This document shows positions 41,979-53,404 of a stretch of DNA of 56,918 bases, piece by piece (position 1 is the stretch's first letter; each line of letters opens with the position of its first letter). The DNA is from Chara braunii (taxonomy: Eukaryota; Streptophyta; Charophyceae; Charales; Characeae), in assembly GCA_003427395.1 (NCBI GenBank), contig BFEA01000076.1, positions 1,053,281 to 1,110,198 on the forward strand. The letters are read 5' to 3'. The position numbers and the translations under genes were made by a program. The notes beneath the pieces are model-generated. The model was not told the DNA's origin. It saw only the letters and a program-made list of their open reading frames with translations, and did not search any database.

Positions 41979-44900
41979 GTGTTGTCGTTCGCTCGCTGCT
42001 TGGTTACCAGTTGACTACTGCTATTGAGATTACCGCTCTGAAGGGTTGTTTCCAACTACTGACTGGTTGTTGTTCTGAAAACTGGCTGGTTGTTGTTCTG
42101 GGAACTGACTGGTTTCTGCTTGAGTGCTCATCAAGGTACTGTTTGAACGTTGTTCAACTTCCGATCTAATCACTGGTCCGATTGTTGTTGAACTGTTGCT
42201 CTAATTGCTGTTTTACGTACACCGGGGGTTATCAGAATGTCGCCTATGTGTAGGCCAAATGCTTGTCCGAGACTTGTCTGAGTGAGGACTGACGAATCAG
42301 GCATTGAATCACAAGTTTCCCTTTGCACTGCACAGAATAAAAGTTGTAAGCTTGGCAAAGGCTTGCTAGCTCAAGTGCTGATCGACTTTTAGAGAAAATG
42401 GTCAACGCACTACCAAGCTCATGCGAGCCTGGCCCTAGCCTGCTCCACAGTCCCATCCTTCCGTTTTGTCCCTGTCTGAACGGATCTTCACCACTATCAC
42501 TTCACTGTCCCTCATGATCACATTTGCAACTAATCCCAAAGGAGGAGTAAGCCGTACTTTATATGATTGACTCCTTCGTTTACTCTGTTTGTCTGGTATG
42601 TTCGAGCCTAAGCTAGGAAACCAGCTGCAATTACTGGAAGGACTCTAAATACCAAGACAAAATGGAATACGGTCCGGCGGGGACGTACTCGGCTGACAAA
42701 AGAATCAGAGTCTGAGATCGTGACTACTTCACTTGTACCGTCAAATAGAACTCCAGAGGTCGCTTTTGCTAGAATGAGGTCGAGTTGAAATGACAGTTCC
42801 TCAATTTCGTTTGGTGGTTGTTTGTTCTCAGAGCTCACTATGTCTACCCAAGGCAAAGTCTAACAAATCTGTCCACAGTGGCACCAACCCTCTGCTTGAG
42901 TTCATCTCAATACGCCAGATGATTGATTCGTTTATACCTTACTCGTGCCAGGCTGAGGCTCTTGGCCCCAAGCACACCTAGAGAGCGACCAGTTGCTCAG
43001 TCTGAGTATTGAACATCATTTAGCAGGATGGCTCTAGTCCTGTAAGTCGAGCTGGATTTAGTGGTCATGAGCTTTACAGTACCCGATCAATTCGTGTTTT
43101 CCTGGACCTTGTGCTTATCCATGATAACAAAGTTTCATATACTTGATACGGGTTAGGAGCACTCAGATTCATATGAGGGAAGTTGTCCTGCTCGACCCGA
43201 TCACTGAAAACTTTACATAGGAAGAGTCTTTTTCAAACGGCTTGCGTCGACCAATGAAAAATCTCCCTCTAAAGTTTGAACACGTTCATGGGGTTGATTC
43301 AGAACGTCACAGTTTGCTGGAGACCCTTGGTTGCTGACACTGCCTGGCTTACATGCACCCGACGTAAATGTAATATTTTTTTTATAAGATATGATCCTCC
43401 CACTCCTAGAAGTTACCCCCCTTCAATGTGGGAAATCCGTCAGGTCATGCTACCGAACTAACCAGACAACCGTGAGTCACATAATAATTACTATCTATAG
43501 TTATCAGTACTGAAAGCACCCGGCGAAGATTAGCCACCCACTGAATGGCACTGGGTCGGAGGTTTGCTCCGTTTGCATGGCGTTGCCTTCTTACAGTGAT
43601 TAGTCACGTAAGAGCCCTAGAGATCACCTATTCATTCGTAATGCCCTTAATCAGCCTAGGGTCCTCTGGGGCAAAACCTGCTTTCATACATATATCATGA
43701 GCATTCGATGGCTAGACTCAATCCCACTCCTTGCGACATCTCCCGAGTGTCGTCCCCCCCCCTTTTTACAGCATTAAGTGTACAGGGAAAGTAGGACAAT
43801 TTTGGCTGACATGTTAGGCCGTTTTGTCTCAATGGTGCAATCACACTATAGATAGAAGATTTCAACTCAACCTAATTACACTGATTAGGTAGCGTGAGAG
43901 ATCCCGTTCAATCCCCCTTCTCTGTTCATTCATTTATCACATAGCTCAAGGAGAATATCTCATCTTTTAGTCACCGTCTAGAAGGTATCTGACCAGAAAG
44001 TAAGCGACCCTTCTGAGAACCGACTTCCTCCTGCTCATCACCAGCTGGCAAGAGGACAAAATTAAGTCACCCCTCCCCTTTTTCGTCTCAGAATAGGCTG
44101 AGGCTCACACGGTCTTGTCTCACTCACATAGACAGTTGGGGCCTCATCCGAAAGCGCTTATAGTTTCAACGCTCTCTCATGGGCTCGTGCACGACTGTTT
44201 AGAGTTGTTTTCTTTGAAAAATGAAATCAGCAAGAACAAGCGGAAGAGGAGCAATGTTTGTAGCCAGTAAATTCAACTCAGAAGAGAGAATTTTCAAGCA
44301 TAGCGACGAGAGAGAGAGGAAGGATGACAAGGCAAAATAAAGGAGAGCAGAGAGGCTTCCATGCGGACCAATCGTAAGGCTTATATGCAGCTAAGCTCCC
44401 TTCTTCGTTTGAACACAGTCTCGTTTCATCATTGTCATTCCAAACATCCAGCCAGTGTTACGTATTCGGTTCATTATCCTCATAACCCGTCCACTGATTG
44501 ACCTGTCCGTGCCTACAAGGCAAGTGGTGACTCACGCGTCCCTAAGAATGCTCGCATGATTACAATCAGATCGGGATCGATTATAATCCCGGAAGAAACA
44601 ACCCAGTGAGGATCAAAACCTGCTTTGTCGATGCCCTAAGGGACCAGCGCGACTACGAAGGGCTCTGGCTTGACAAGTGGACACCACAACAGCCAGTTCT
44701 TGACATGCTCAGATGGTCGTCTACAGAACGGAACAAAATAGCTTCAAATGCATGCTCATGTGTTGCGACATCAATAACCAGCAGCCTTACAAGAAACGAT
44801 AGGGTTTAATCACGTCCCAACAAAAAGTCTTGTCTGAAGGGTAAGGGCTAAGAATGCAAGAAGTCAAAACCCGTGCTGCCAACAAAAACAAAAAAATAAA

Positions 44901-45000
44901 ACAGTGACCACATCACCATACCGTTCTTTCTCATCAGCCCAACCACTCTCCCTTTCTCACTGGTGCCCACGCATCCTCGGCGTGACTGCTCCACTAAATC
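41979..45000. other. No recognisable gene
   Basis: Starts TGTTGTCGTTCGC, which would suit an LTR start, followed by CTGGTTGTTGTTCTG repeats (42060-42110). No matching end, primer-binding site or protein was found. The rest has only short unmatched frames. Confidence 0.4.
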
Positions 45001-45391
45001 TCAGCCTTAATTTCGCTCCCATCGATTTTTCTTCCTTACTCGCTCTCCTCTTCTCTCGAAAAAAAAGACCATGGCGATCATGACAAGCCCTTGTAGTAGC
45101 GCATATAAGCTAACTAAGACGAGGCAAGAAGTGGAGCGACGACCAGTGCTTGGGGTACTATCTCGAGATGTCAACAAAAGTGAGCAAGATAATAGTGACC
45201 AGGGGGAATGCCCATCTCCCTCGGATCGCTTCAACGACTGGTACCGTGTTATGCTCCTCACATACAGGTCATACGAGGCTCGCCCACTCTCCTCTTTCTG
45301 CCCAATCGGCGACGACAGCAACTGTAACTGCTTCTCACTGATCAGCTTCCATAGGCAAGGATGGAGTTGACGTCATTAGCCTTGTACTTGC

Positions 45392-46375
45392 TCACACCTC
45401 GCCTTCACGCCTCTCAAATGATACTGACCGCGAGAACGAAGAAATTATCTCACGGCTCCTAGCCCCGCGACAACACTCCCAATCATGCAGCATAGGGCTA
45501 GCATCATTAGCGCGTTGGAATATTGACTGACCCCAGTCATACGTGCGCACCCCCTTCTTCTTCGTGGCAACCAGTAGTTGCGCACGCCATACGTGAGCAC
45601 GGCAGTAGCTTCCTTCGACTGACCACGCGTGCCCTCCGATCTCACGCTGCCATCCAGTTGACGTCAGCATCACCAAACATATACATTCCGCTCTCTCTCC
45701 CCTGTTCTCATTTTGTTGACCTCCTTTTTGCTCCTTCCCTTTCCAGGTAGCGACACGTGTCAGACGAGTACCCGAGAGTGTATCTGTCCCACTGCACTTG
45801 CCTCTCTCTTTCCAGTTCCGTCCCGTTCCCTCTCTCTCTCTCGTGTGCTCTCCGGCCTGTCTTTTCCCCTTGCTCGGCTTCTCACCCGCTCCACGGCCTC
45901 TGGGCGTCAGCTGTCGTGAGTTGGCCTCAGGTCCCTCTTCCACCGGCTTTGCCGCCCGGTGATGCCTCTGGATCTCGCCCGGTCTGATCCAGGATCTGAG
46001 GTCCGTCTCTCGGTCCTCCGCCTCGCTCATCTCGATCTCCCCACCTGAGTCCCGCTCCAGGTGGGCCTGCTCCCAGTCCGCTGTGTCCATCGAGGTCTCG
46101 GTCTCATGATACGAGACCGTTACCTGCATTTTCGTTGTCACGCCGTCCCTCCTGCACAGCCTCTCCACCCGATCTTTCGTCTTCGTGATAGCATCTTGTA
46201 GCTTTCCATCAGTCCGCATCTCCTCCTCTTTTCCTCCCTCTACGTTGATCCTCAATCTTAATTCGTCTCCCCCGTCATAGTTGAGTATAGCCGTGATCCA
46301 GGGCCCCTCCCGGGACATAGGCTTCCACCGAATCTGGTGGTACCAATAGCAGGGTCTATACCCGTGCAAAGCCAT
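45392..46375 (-). CDS. Hypothetical protein, 327 codons, unknown function
   Basis: This is the longest uninterrupted frame outside the retroelements. The ATG at 46375 has G at -3 and G at +4, a good context; a GTG two codons upstream is not needed. The N-terminus is aromatic-rich (MALHGYRPCYWYHQIRW), followed by a mixed alpha/beta-looking stretch to about residue 130, then a hydrophilic Arg/Glu/Gly-rich part. I recognise no domain. The second half is read from a CT-rich plus strand and may be intron or UTR: a splice donor-like GGGTGAGA lies at about 45886-45880, so the true exon could end there after about 163 codons. No transposon feature lies next to it. It may be a real gene, a first exon, or a chance frame. 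Confidence 0.4.
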   Translation of the reverse strand: MALHGYRPCYWYHQIRWKPMSREGPWITAILNYDGGDELRLRINVEGGKEEEMRTDGKLQDAITKTKDRVERLCRRDGVTTKMQVTVSYHETETSMDTADWEQAHLERDSGGEIEMSEAEDRETDLRSWIRPGEIQRHHRAAKPVEEGPEANSRQLTPRGRGAGEKPSKGKRQAGEHTREREGTGRNWKERGKCSGTDTLSGTRLTRVATWKGKEQKGGQQNENRGERAECICLVMLTSTGWQREIGGHAWSVEGSYCRAHVWRAQLLVATKKKGVRTYDWGQSIFQRANDASPMLHDWECCRGARSREIISSFSRSVSFERREGEV

Positions 46376-46535
46376 AGCCACTCAGAGACAGCCACAAACC
46401 CAGCCCTGGGTGCACATCAGATGGCCCAGGCTACCCCTCACTGCTTCACGCTCATGCCCTCAAACCAATAACACTAAAGTAGCGGGATAATTCACAGGCA
46501 CACTGCTCACCCCCTGGCAGCAAACCTCCGCTGTC

Positions 46536-46542
46536 TTTTATA
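46536..46542 (-). promoter_or_regulatory. TATA box upstream of the hypothetical ORF
   Basis: The minus strand reads CTATAAAAG, a consensus TATA box, 161 bases before the ATG at 46375. That would place transcription start at about 46505 with a leader of about 130 bases. It is the only regulatory motif of this quality I see beside an open frame here. Confidence 0.4.
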
Positions 46543-46559
46543 GAGACCTGCCTCATACC

Positions 46560-48008
46560 GAGCTACCTGCGTTCTAAACGGGGGCTCGCAGTACCATTTT
46601 AAAAATAAAAGAATAATTAAAATTTTGAATTCTATACGAAAGAAAACTCAGGCAAAAGACAGCACTTACGATAGCAGAATAGCCCCCCTACTATTGGCCC
46701 CTATCACTTCTTCTTGTTGCTTAAGCGATTACGATTCCAGGGCGATGGTCTCATAACGGAGCACCAACGGCGCAATTTTCCTCCTCAAAAGAAGCCCCCG
46801 GCCTATCTCCATCGGGTACCCGTGTCCGATGGTAAGGAAGGGGCTTATGACCCTCTTTCACGGAGGGTGATAAGCCTCCTGCCGATGCGGGCGAGGGTCG
46901 CCCCTCTTTTGGGGTTTCACCGCACAGCGTTCGAGCAGGCCTCCCCACCAGCGGTACGCGAGCGGCAGGCCAAATCAGTCTGGGCCGCGGACTACAACTG
47001 CGCGCAAAATTCGAATCGTTTGACCTTCCCGTGAAATAATTTCAATGATAATATAATAATAGCAATAACTATAATAAAAGGAAAAAAAACTCAACGGTAC
47101 AGTGACCCGATGTCGTTGGATTAATCCAGATTAAAGCAAAGGCCACGACCTGAGTAGAGTTCAGGCACTTCGCTTTTCTTTCCGCCCTCACACATTTTGC
47201 TTTCTTTTGCTTCTTATCTAGCCTTTCCTTCTTGATAGCGACTTGTCCCACGCACCTATCCCATAGCCTAGTTAGAAGGAATTCGGCGTGCAGTAGAAAA
47301 GGCAGCACCGGTCTTTTCAACTCTGCGTCCCAGGGCGAACCCGGCGGCTACCACGGCCACAGGCTGGTTGTGCTCTGCTGTACAGCAGGGCGCCCAGCCT
47401 GCGTGGACCAATGGAAAGCCTTGTGGCGCACCTTTTTGTTGAGGCAAGCACCAAACAGGGGCGGTCCACGTCAAGGTACAACTTGGGTACCAGGGAACTT
47501 ATTTCCGAAACATACCCATTGGCCCCCATAGGCCACGACACCTGGGGCAGATGGTCGATATCAGGCAGGGTCCTGGTACACGGAGGAGGGCCGGGTCACC
47601 GTGCCCTGCGACATTATACCCAACCCCCACTCAACGTCCCCGCTGGGTCAAAATACTTCCTGTGACAAGTATAATACAACATACAACTTAGGATTGTCTC
47701 ATTCATTCTCAGCGCGTCACAACAATTTTTTCGTAGTGGCTCTGTGTTGATCGTCAACTTTTCTCGTGGCAGCACTCTTCCTTTTCTTCTCTTTCTCCTT
47801 TGCCTAGTTCGCTGCGCCGCTGCGCGACTTGCTCAACCATCTTTTTTCCCCTGTTTCTTTGCGGTTCAACAAGTTCAACACTCTCGTCTTTAGATCTATT
47901 CCATTACCACATCTTGCCTTTGTTAATTGTTCATCTTTTTTCTTTCTCATTGTATCCGAGCTTTCGCTCTTCTGTTTTCTTCCTTTGCTGCCATCCTCGT
48001 TTATCACC
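46560..48008. other. No recognisable gene
   Basis: Two AT-rich tracts (46600-46640 and 47035-47090) follow GC-rich stretches, as in decayed LTRs elsewhere in the window. From 47760 to 48000 the plus strand is strongly pyrimidine-rich, like a leader. No ends can be fixed. Confidence 0.35.
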
Positions 48009-48400
48009 ATGCCTGAGGCACGTCGTGGACAGGGTGAAGGAAGAGGAGGTAGGACAGGAAAGGCTAAAGAGGAGCCGCTAGTTAGAGCATAGCGCTCTTA
48101 TAGTTCAGAGGAGGAGGAGGAAGAAGAACCTAGAGGCTACGCGCACCTGAGGCCCTACTCGCGTTATCCATCATCAGGGTGATACGAAAAAACTCCATCC
48201 CCTGACAGGATGGAATAACTCCGAAAAAAAATTGATGCGCGCTATAGTACACCCAGTGCTTCTTCTCCCCCTTATCTCCCTAGAGCTCCTTCCACCCCTG
48301 CAGTGAGTAAGGCTATATTGCCATCTCCACCGTCCCCTATCCCATGTGTTGTTTCCCCACCTGTATCCTGTTCAGTATCTTTCTCCTTCTCTTTCTTTTC
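48009..48400 (+). pseudogene. Gag-like or low-complexity ORF remnant
   Basis: From ATG 48009 one frame, with stops at 48090, 48181 and about 48216, reads an Arg/Gly-rich start (MPEARRGQGEGRGGR), a Ser/Glu run, then PRGYAHLRPYSRYPSSG and a Pro/Ser-rich tail. The pyrimidine-rich leader before the ATG and the basic N-terminus suggest the start of a retroelement ORF. I cannot name the family. Low-complexity composition makes this tentative. Confidence 0.35.
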
Positions 48401-48743
48401 CAGTTGGAGCTCATGAAGTCTTTTACGTTTTATATAAACATGATTTCTTCTCAGCTCTCTGAGTCCATTTTCTGCCCATAAAATTTTCAGTTCACTGTCC
48501 ATTCCACAGCGTCCCAGGCCTAAGAGTTTGGCTTCCTTAAGGCCAGGGATGCAGGTTCCTCATGAACCAGGCCGCTTGTCGGCCACCAAATAAAATTCTA
48601 CGAAGGATTTTGCCTGCATGCTTAACTTGTTCAACTGCTGGTGTTTCGTATGGAAGTTACCTTTGCTCTTGATCGGGCATCTATGCCAGGAACGCTTTTC
48701 CAGTAACGAGGATACTCAATCTGTCTGCCATGCTGGAAATAGG

Positions 48744-48900
48744 GCATACCAAACCCTCTTTTCTGTTCTCTGGCCTGAGCGAGACGTCTTCTCAGCTTCT
48801 CAAGCACCTGATGGGGATACCAAACCCTGTCTTCTTCCTCTGGTCTGAGTGAGGCGTCTCCTCAACTTCTCAAATGAAAAGGAAGGGATACCAAACCCTT
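48744..48900. repeat. Three units of about 71 bp
   Basis: A unit beginning GATACCAAACCCT and containing CTGGYCTGAGYGAGRCGTCT plus CTTCTCAA occurs at 48744, 48816 and 48887; the third is incomplete. Confidence 0.8.
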
Positions 48901-50570
48901 TTTTCTTTTTCCTGGTCTGGGGAACTTCAGATAAGTATTTTGTATACCTGCAAAACTAGCGAATCCCACAGACAATAATTGCATCCCCAGTATGCAGATC
49001 TCCTGATAAACAGCAATTATGCAATCAGCAGAATAAAATAAAATCCCACGAATAAATAATAAAACAATAAAATAATAAAATAGTAAATGTTACATAACAG
49101 TCCTTCACACCCAGAATCAGTTGATCGCCTTGGTTTTAGCCTCCCACTGGCTAGGGGTGACAGACGTCTGACAACCCTCATTCGGCTCACCTCAGGCCAG
49201 GACTAGTCAGACCATTTGTCTTGACAGCCCCTTTGACCTGCCTCCAGGTCAGGACCCACCATACCCACTACTCGAGTATGGCAGCCCTTTGGCACTCTCG
49301 CCAGGACACCCAGACTATAGCGGGTCTGGTCACCCTATGACAGTAGACGTCCCGTCGGTCATACTGTCCACAATCCGGATTTGACCTCGGCGATCGGGGA
49401 CCGGCTCACCCACCAGCGTCTAGCCTGGGGTTTTGGTTACCCCGCTCAGATTTTCGAGTGTAGGACCCGGTCTAACTACAACTCAAGGCTCTGGCTAACC
49501 TTACTGGATTGCATCCTCTTACTGCAGTAGGGTTCCAGCTGACCCCTTCCAACCTCACGGGTCAGGCCCCCGGAGCCTTAGCCTCAGTCAGACTACGAAA
49601 TTTGACACTTGCGTCGGGGACCTGCTGACCCCACCAGATTGCAACCTACTGCGATAAGGCTCTGGCTGACCCCGACAATCAACAACATCTGAGGTTAGTG
49701 AAGATAACAGCAAGCACAGACAATCAGACAAGCATACAATTCCCCACAAGCAGACTGTCCATGCCCCCATAACAGGACAAATATTTCTCAAGAGACATCC
49801 CTCCAGTCTCAAGAGGCACTGAACAATAACATGCTAGCCAACACTAAGAATTCGCAAGAGACCTCCCTTCAGCCTCAAGCAAAAACTTAGTGCTAGCCCC
49901 AGAGAGGTCCCTTCCCTCAACTGGGATTTCTTTTTCCAAGAGACGTCCCGTCAGTCTCAAGGAAATATTGAAACACTGATCTCAGAGAGCTCCCTTCCTT
50001 CATCTGAGTGAAGACAGACACTTTGCCAAGTAGCACAAAGTTCCTCTACTGACCTTTCTCAGTCAAGTAAAGTTGAACTTCTTTATGCCTGCCTTCGTCT
50101 GAATCTCTTGGATGGACAACTTAGTTAGAGACACGAAATCCTTCTGCTGATAACTTTCAATCAGACAGGACTGAACTTCTTTATGCCCATCATGCTTTCT
50201 CTTTGTGATAAGAATAATACTGCTTATATCATTTGATGTGCCACATCCATGAGTTTCTCAGATTTTGACACCGTGTTAATGCTCCCAAAACTGAACTCAC
50301 AGTTACTCCCCACTCTCAGGACTTGACACTCATGGAATGACTGCAGCGCTGCATCAAAGATATAGTCTCATTAACTTAATTATTGTTGAAATAGATAATG
50401 AAATGACTTGCTGAAAACTGGTATATTGAAACTGAGATGCTGAAACTGAAGTACTGAAACTGAAATACTGAAACTGAAATACCGAATTGACTATGCAAGA
50501 TTGATTTTTGTCTGCTGATAACTGAGCCTCATTGTCTCAATGTCTTACTGTACTCTTTCTCAGTCCTCTA
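48901..50570. other. Probable 3' LTR region of the minus-strand element; repeats only
   Basis: Lies beyond the 3' end of pol on the minus strand. It contains an AATAAAATAATAAAA tract (49030-49090) and CTGGCTGACCCC-type words (49140-49690). The unit CAAGAGACRTCCCTYCAGTC recurs at about 49789, 49855 and 49937, and TACTGAAACTGAAA recurs three or four times at 50428-50483. No LTR end could be proven because no second copy is in the window. Confidence 0.45.
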
Positions 50571-50589
50571 TGACCGTTCTCTTACGTGG

Positions 50590-51661
50590 ATGGTTGACTT
50601 CTCTTTCCTCTCTTTGAAGTCACTGTGGGGATCAAGTCAGGGTCTTTGAAGATGAACTTACGAAGTCTTGAACCTGATACCATATCATGAACCCTAGATC
50701 CATCCATTTATGAGATATCATAAACCTTGCCTTCTGCCTCTCCTGTGATTCTGTAAGGACCAAGCCATCTGGACTCCAATCTTTTAGTCCATTGTGTCTC
50801 AAAAGAACTGTCAAACAGAAGAACAACATCTCCAATCTTCAATTTCTCTTTTCTTATATACCTTTTCTTGTTCCATCTTTCTTGATTTGATAGCCTGTTG
50901 GATGCCATTCGCTCTGCTGCATTCATCACTACCTGATCAACTTCAGATATCTGCCTCATTCTGATCTGAAGGAGTTCTGAAATAAAATAATCCCTGTCAC
51001 TTTCTTGACTTGACCATGTCTTGACAATACTCTCAATAGACAATGTAGCATATCGGTCGTACCACAGAGTAAAAGGTGCATAACCAGTAGTTCTTTTGAC
51101 TGTGATATTATCAGCATATACAGCAACTCTTAACACCTTTGGTCAGTTGCTGAGATTCCCTTCTCACCACTTGGCCAATGAATCTTTCAGAGTTTTACGA
51201 CTCTTTCAACAGGTGCATTCGCTTAAGGATGGTAAGTAGTCACATACCGAATTCCGACTCCCAATCTGAGTGTAATTCTTCCTACAACCTGATTTTTGAA
51301 TTTTGATCCTCTATCTGAGACAAATTCTCTAATAAAAGGATACTTGAGATAGACTTCTTCTACCCAGTCTGCCACTTGCTCGACCGTCTTTCTCTTCAGA
51401 GTTTTTGCCTCAACATATCCAGAGAAGTTGTCTCTCATGTTTAATATGTATCTCATCCCACCCTTGCCTGGAACTACTTGGCTCTACCAGAATTGTAGAG
51501 AACAAGGGCTCAATCATCCTCGTGGTAAACCTCTTCTGACATAAGACACATGATTTACAGTATCTAAAAATCATGTCTCTCATTCCAGGCCAGAAGTAGA
51601 GTTTGACAGTCTTGGAGTAGGTAGCCTCAGCAGCCCTGAGGTACCACACACATTTGAACAA
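50590..51661 (-). pseudogene. Integrase of the minus-strand gypsy element
   Basis: The open part 51661-51410 carries YFWPGMRDMI and the CKSCVLCQKR zinc ligands. 51456-51223 carries the core with the first Asp (MRDNFSGYVEA) and the second Asp (SDRGSKF). A TAA interrupts just after TTYHP, and the Glu block (NAPVERV) follows at about 51215. 51136-50708 is the C-terminal region (LKIGDVVLLFDSS, WLGPYRI), and after a TAA near 50678 the same frame continues to about 50590. All three catalytic residues remain, but at least two stops and frame changes break the gene. Confidence 0.86.
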
Positions 51662-52115
51662 GTCCCCTCGACGTGTGCATGGCAGTCATGGGTCGTCTGG
51701 TGGGATCAATAGGGAACTGATCATAGCCAGAATACAGATCAACTAGGGAATAAATGCATCGACCAGCAAATGATTCAGCGAGGAGATCAACATTAGGAAG
51801 ATTACCTGCATCACGTACCATCACAGAATTGAGCTTCTGAAAATTATGAATCCATCTTACCCCGCCCCCTGGTTTCCAAAAACAAAACCAGTGGTTAACA
51901 TACGGCCGATCAGCAGGTTCAGCAACATTAGATACAATCTTTTGGTCAAGATACTTCACAACTTCTGCCTCTTCCTTCAAAGCATACTTGGTTGGTCTAT
52001 CATTCCATGGAACATGATCAACCGTCCAAATCTTGGCCATCTTTATCATGTCCACCTCCAATCGCCCTCTCTCTTCATCATTAAAGGAGAAAGCACAAGA
52101 GAATTTCTGACACAT
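51638..52115 (-). pseudogene. Reverse transcriptase N-terminal part
   Basis: The stretch carries fingers and early palm: VRWIHNFQKLNSV, then YSLVDLYSGYDQFPI with the first catalytic Asp, and LVQMCVVPQG. It stops at the point where the next palm block should follow; the YxDD motif is absent. The bases change into integrase at about 51638, where a CTCAG/CTGAG similarity may have helped the deletion. Confidence 0.85.
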
Positions 52116-52342
52116 CCCGAAGATATATTATTTCTCTTTAGGCAGGATAAACTGATCCGAGTCTATCTTCATTGTGTCAAACCTCTCTTTGGTAAACCTA
52201 TTCTCCAGTTTTGCCGATTTCCTCAATAATCTTATAATTTGTCTTTCCTTTTCCAATGCTTCATCATAATCTTTCTCTATTAAAACTGCCACTAGGTTTT
52301 TCTTCACCCCCTTGGGCTTGTATTTTCTTTTTGACCCAGTGA

Positions 52343-53398
52343 CTATTTTCCTAAAAAAGGGTAAGTCGATGCAAATCTCAATTTCATCTTTCCCCCCTTA
52401 GCAATCTCTACAGTTTTCTTGAAGGCTTCAATATGCCCGTCCTCATCCTCGAGTTTACCAAGGGCTTTTATCATTTTCGAAACTTGATTGATTCCCACTG
52501 AAATCTCTTCTTTTGCTTCTTGTTTTCCTTCTCCCCCTAGTCTCCTAATCCTTTCAGCAGACTCTTCCCTTCTGATCGAATTAGCAGATAATTCATGCTT
52601 GAAATCATTTTTTGTACAGACCATAAAGGTCTGATCTTGGGCAGTCTCAGGATCCTGTAGGCCAATCCAAAATGACCCCTCATGACTGAAAAATTGGACA
52701 GCCTCCATCCTATGCAAGAACGAAGTTCCCAAGATACAGTCATGATCCACATCCGGTACTACAAAACCCAGTAACTCCACAGTCATTGTTTCAACCTTGA
52801 TATTATCAATAAATCCTACCACGAACAACTCTCCTGCAATATTACTCGGTACATTTTGTGCAGGTCTGTCAATACATAAATTACATGCTTTCATCGTTCT
52901 TCGTGAAAGAAGTATCATCTCGGCCCCAGAATCTACTAGGAATAGAATTTTCACTTGATCAATGTGAATTGTATAATGCCCACAACCCATGGTTGCAAAT
53001 CTCATCATGCAACCTGGTAGTGATCTATTCACTTGGTTGGGAAAGACTGACCCCAAATAATTAACTTCCAATTTCTTCTTCTCAATTAACCTCTTCAACT
53101 TTTCTCTCAGTTTGGGTGCTAGTGTCATTGCTTCCTTGAAAGACAGTGTCACTTCCGTTTCTTCCATCATCTTAGCAATTACATCAGAAATCACAGTCCC
53201 ATCATCCAAATTACTCTTGAGAATAAATTTTATCTTTCTCCCCTGTTCATTCTTTTCCTGAGAACGTTCCGGTTCAGGGTCATCAAGGATGTTAATAAGT
53301 GACTCCTCAGCGTTCTTTCTTTTCTTTTCTTCTATCATTTGAGGTGTCATACGGGTTTGAAGGTTCCTCACTTCACCGACCCTGACACTGGGTTCCAT
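52343..53398 (-). CDS. Retroelement protease-containing polyprotein segment, 351 codons
   Basis: The frame is uninterrupted from 53398 to 52343. The aspartic protease active site reads LFLVDSGAEMILLS (about 52955-52910) and the second block is DHDCILGTSFLHRM (about 52745-52700). N-terminal to it is a Lys/Glu-rich segment (EKKRKNAEESLINIL, KFILKSNLDDG), C-terminal a Glu/Lys-rich tail. It lies 6 bp after the gag stop and before RT. It is the best-preserved coding part of this element, but the element as a whole is dead. The initiator ATG at 53398 may be only the first Met of an original gag-pol fusion. Confidence 0.8.
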   Translation of the reverse strand: MEPSVRVGEVRNLQTRMTPQMIEEKKRKNAEESLINILDDPEPERSQEKNEQGRKIKFILKSNLDDGTVISDVIAKMMEETEVTLSFKEAMTLAPKLREKLKRLIEKKKLEVNYLGSVFPNQVNRSLPGCMMRFATMGCGHYTIHIDQVKILFLVDSGAEMILLSRRTMKACNLCIDRPAQNVPSNIAGELFVVGFIDNIKVETMTVELLGFVVPDVDHDCILGTSFLHRMEAVQFFSHEGSFWIGLQDPETAQDQTFMVCTKNDFKHELSANSIRREESAERIRRLGGEGKQEAKEEISVGINQVSKMIKALGKLEDEDGHIEAFKKTVEIAKGGKMKLRFASTYPFLGK

Positions 53399-53404
53399 GA
53401 TAAG

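Noticed and set aside
48744-48900. Antisense primer-binding sites (GATACCAAA)
   Set aside because: They are three copies of a local 71-bp repeat without LTR ends.
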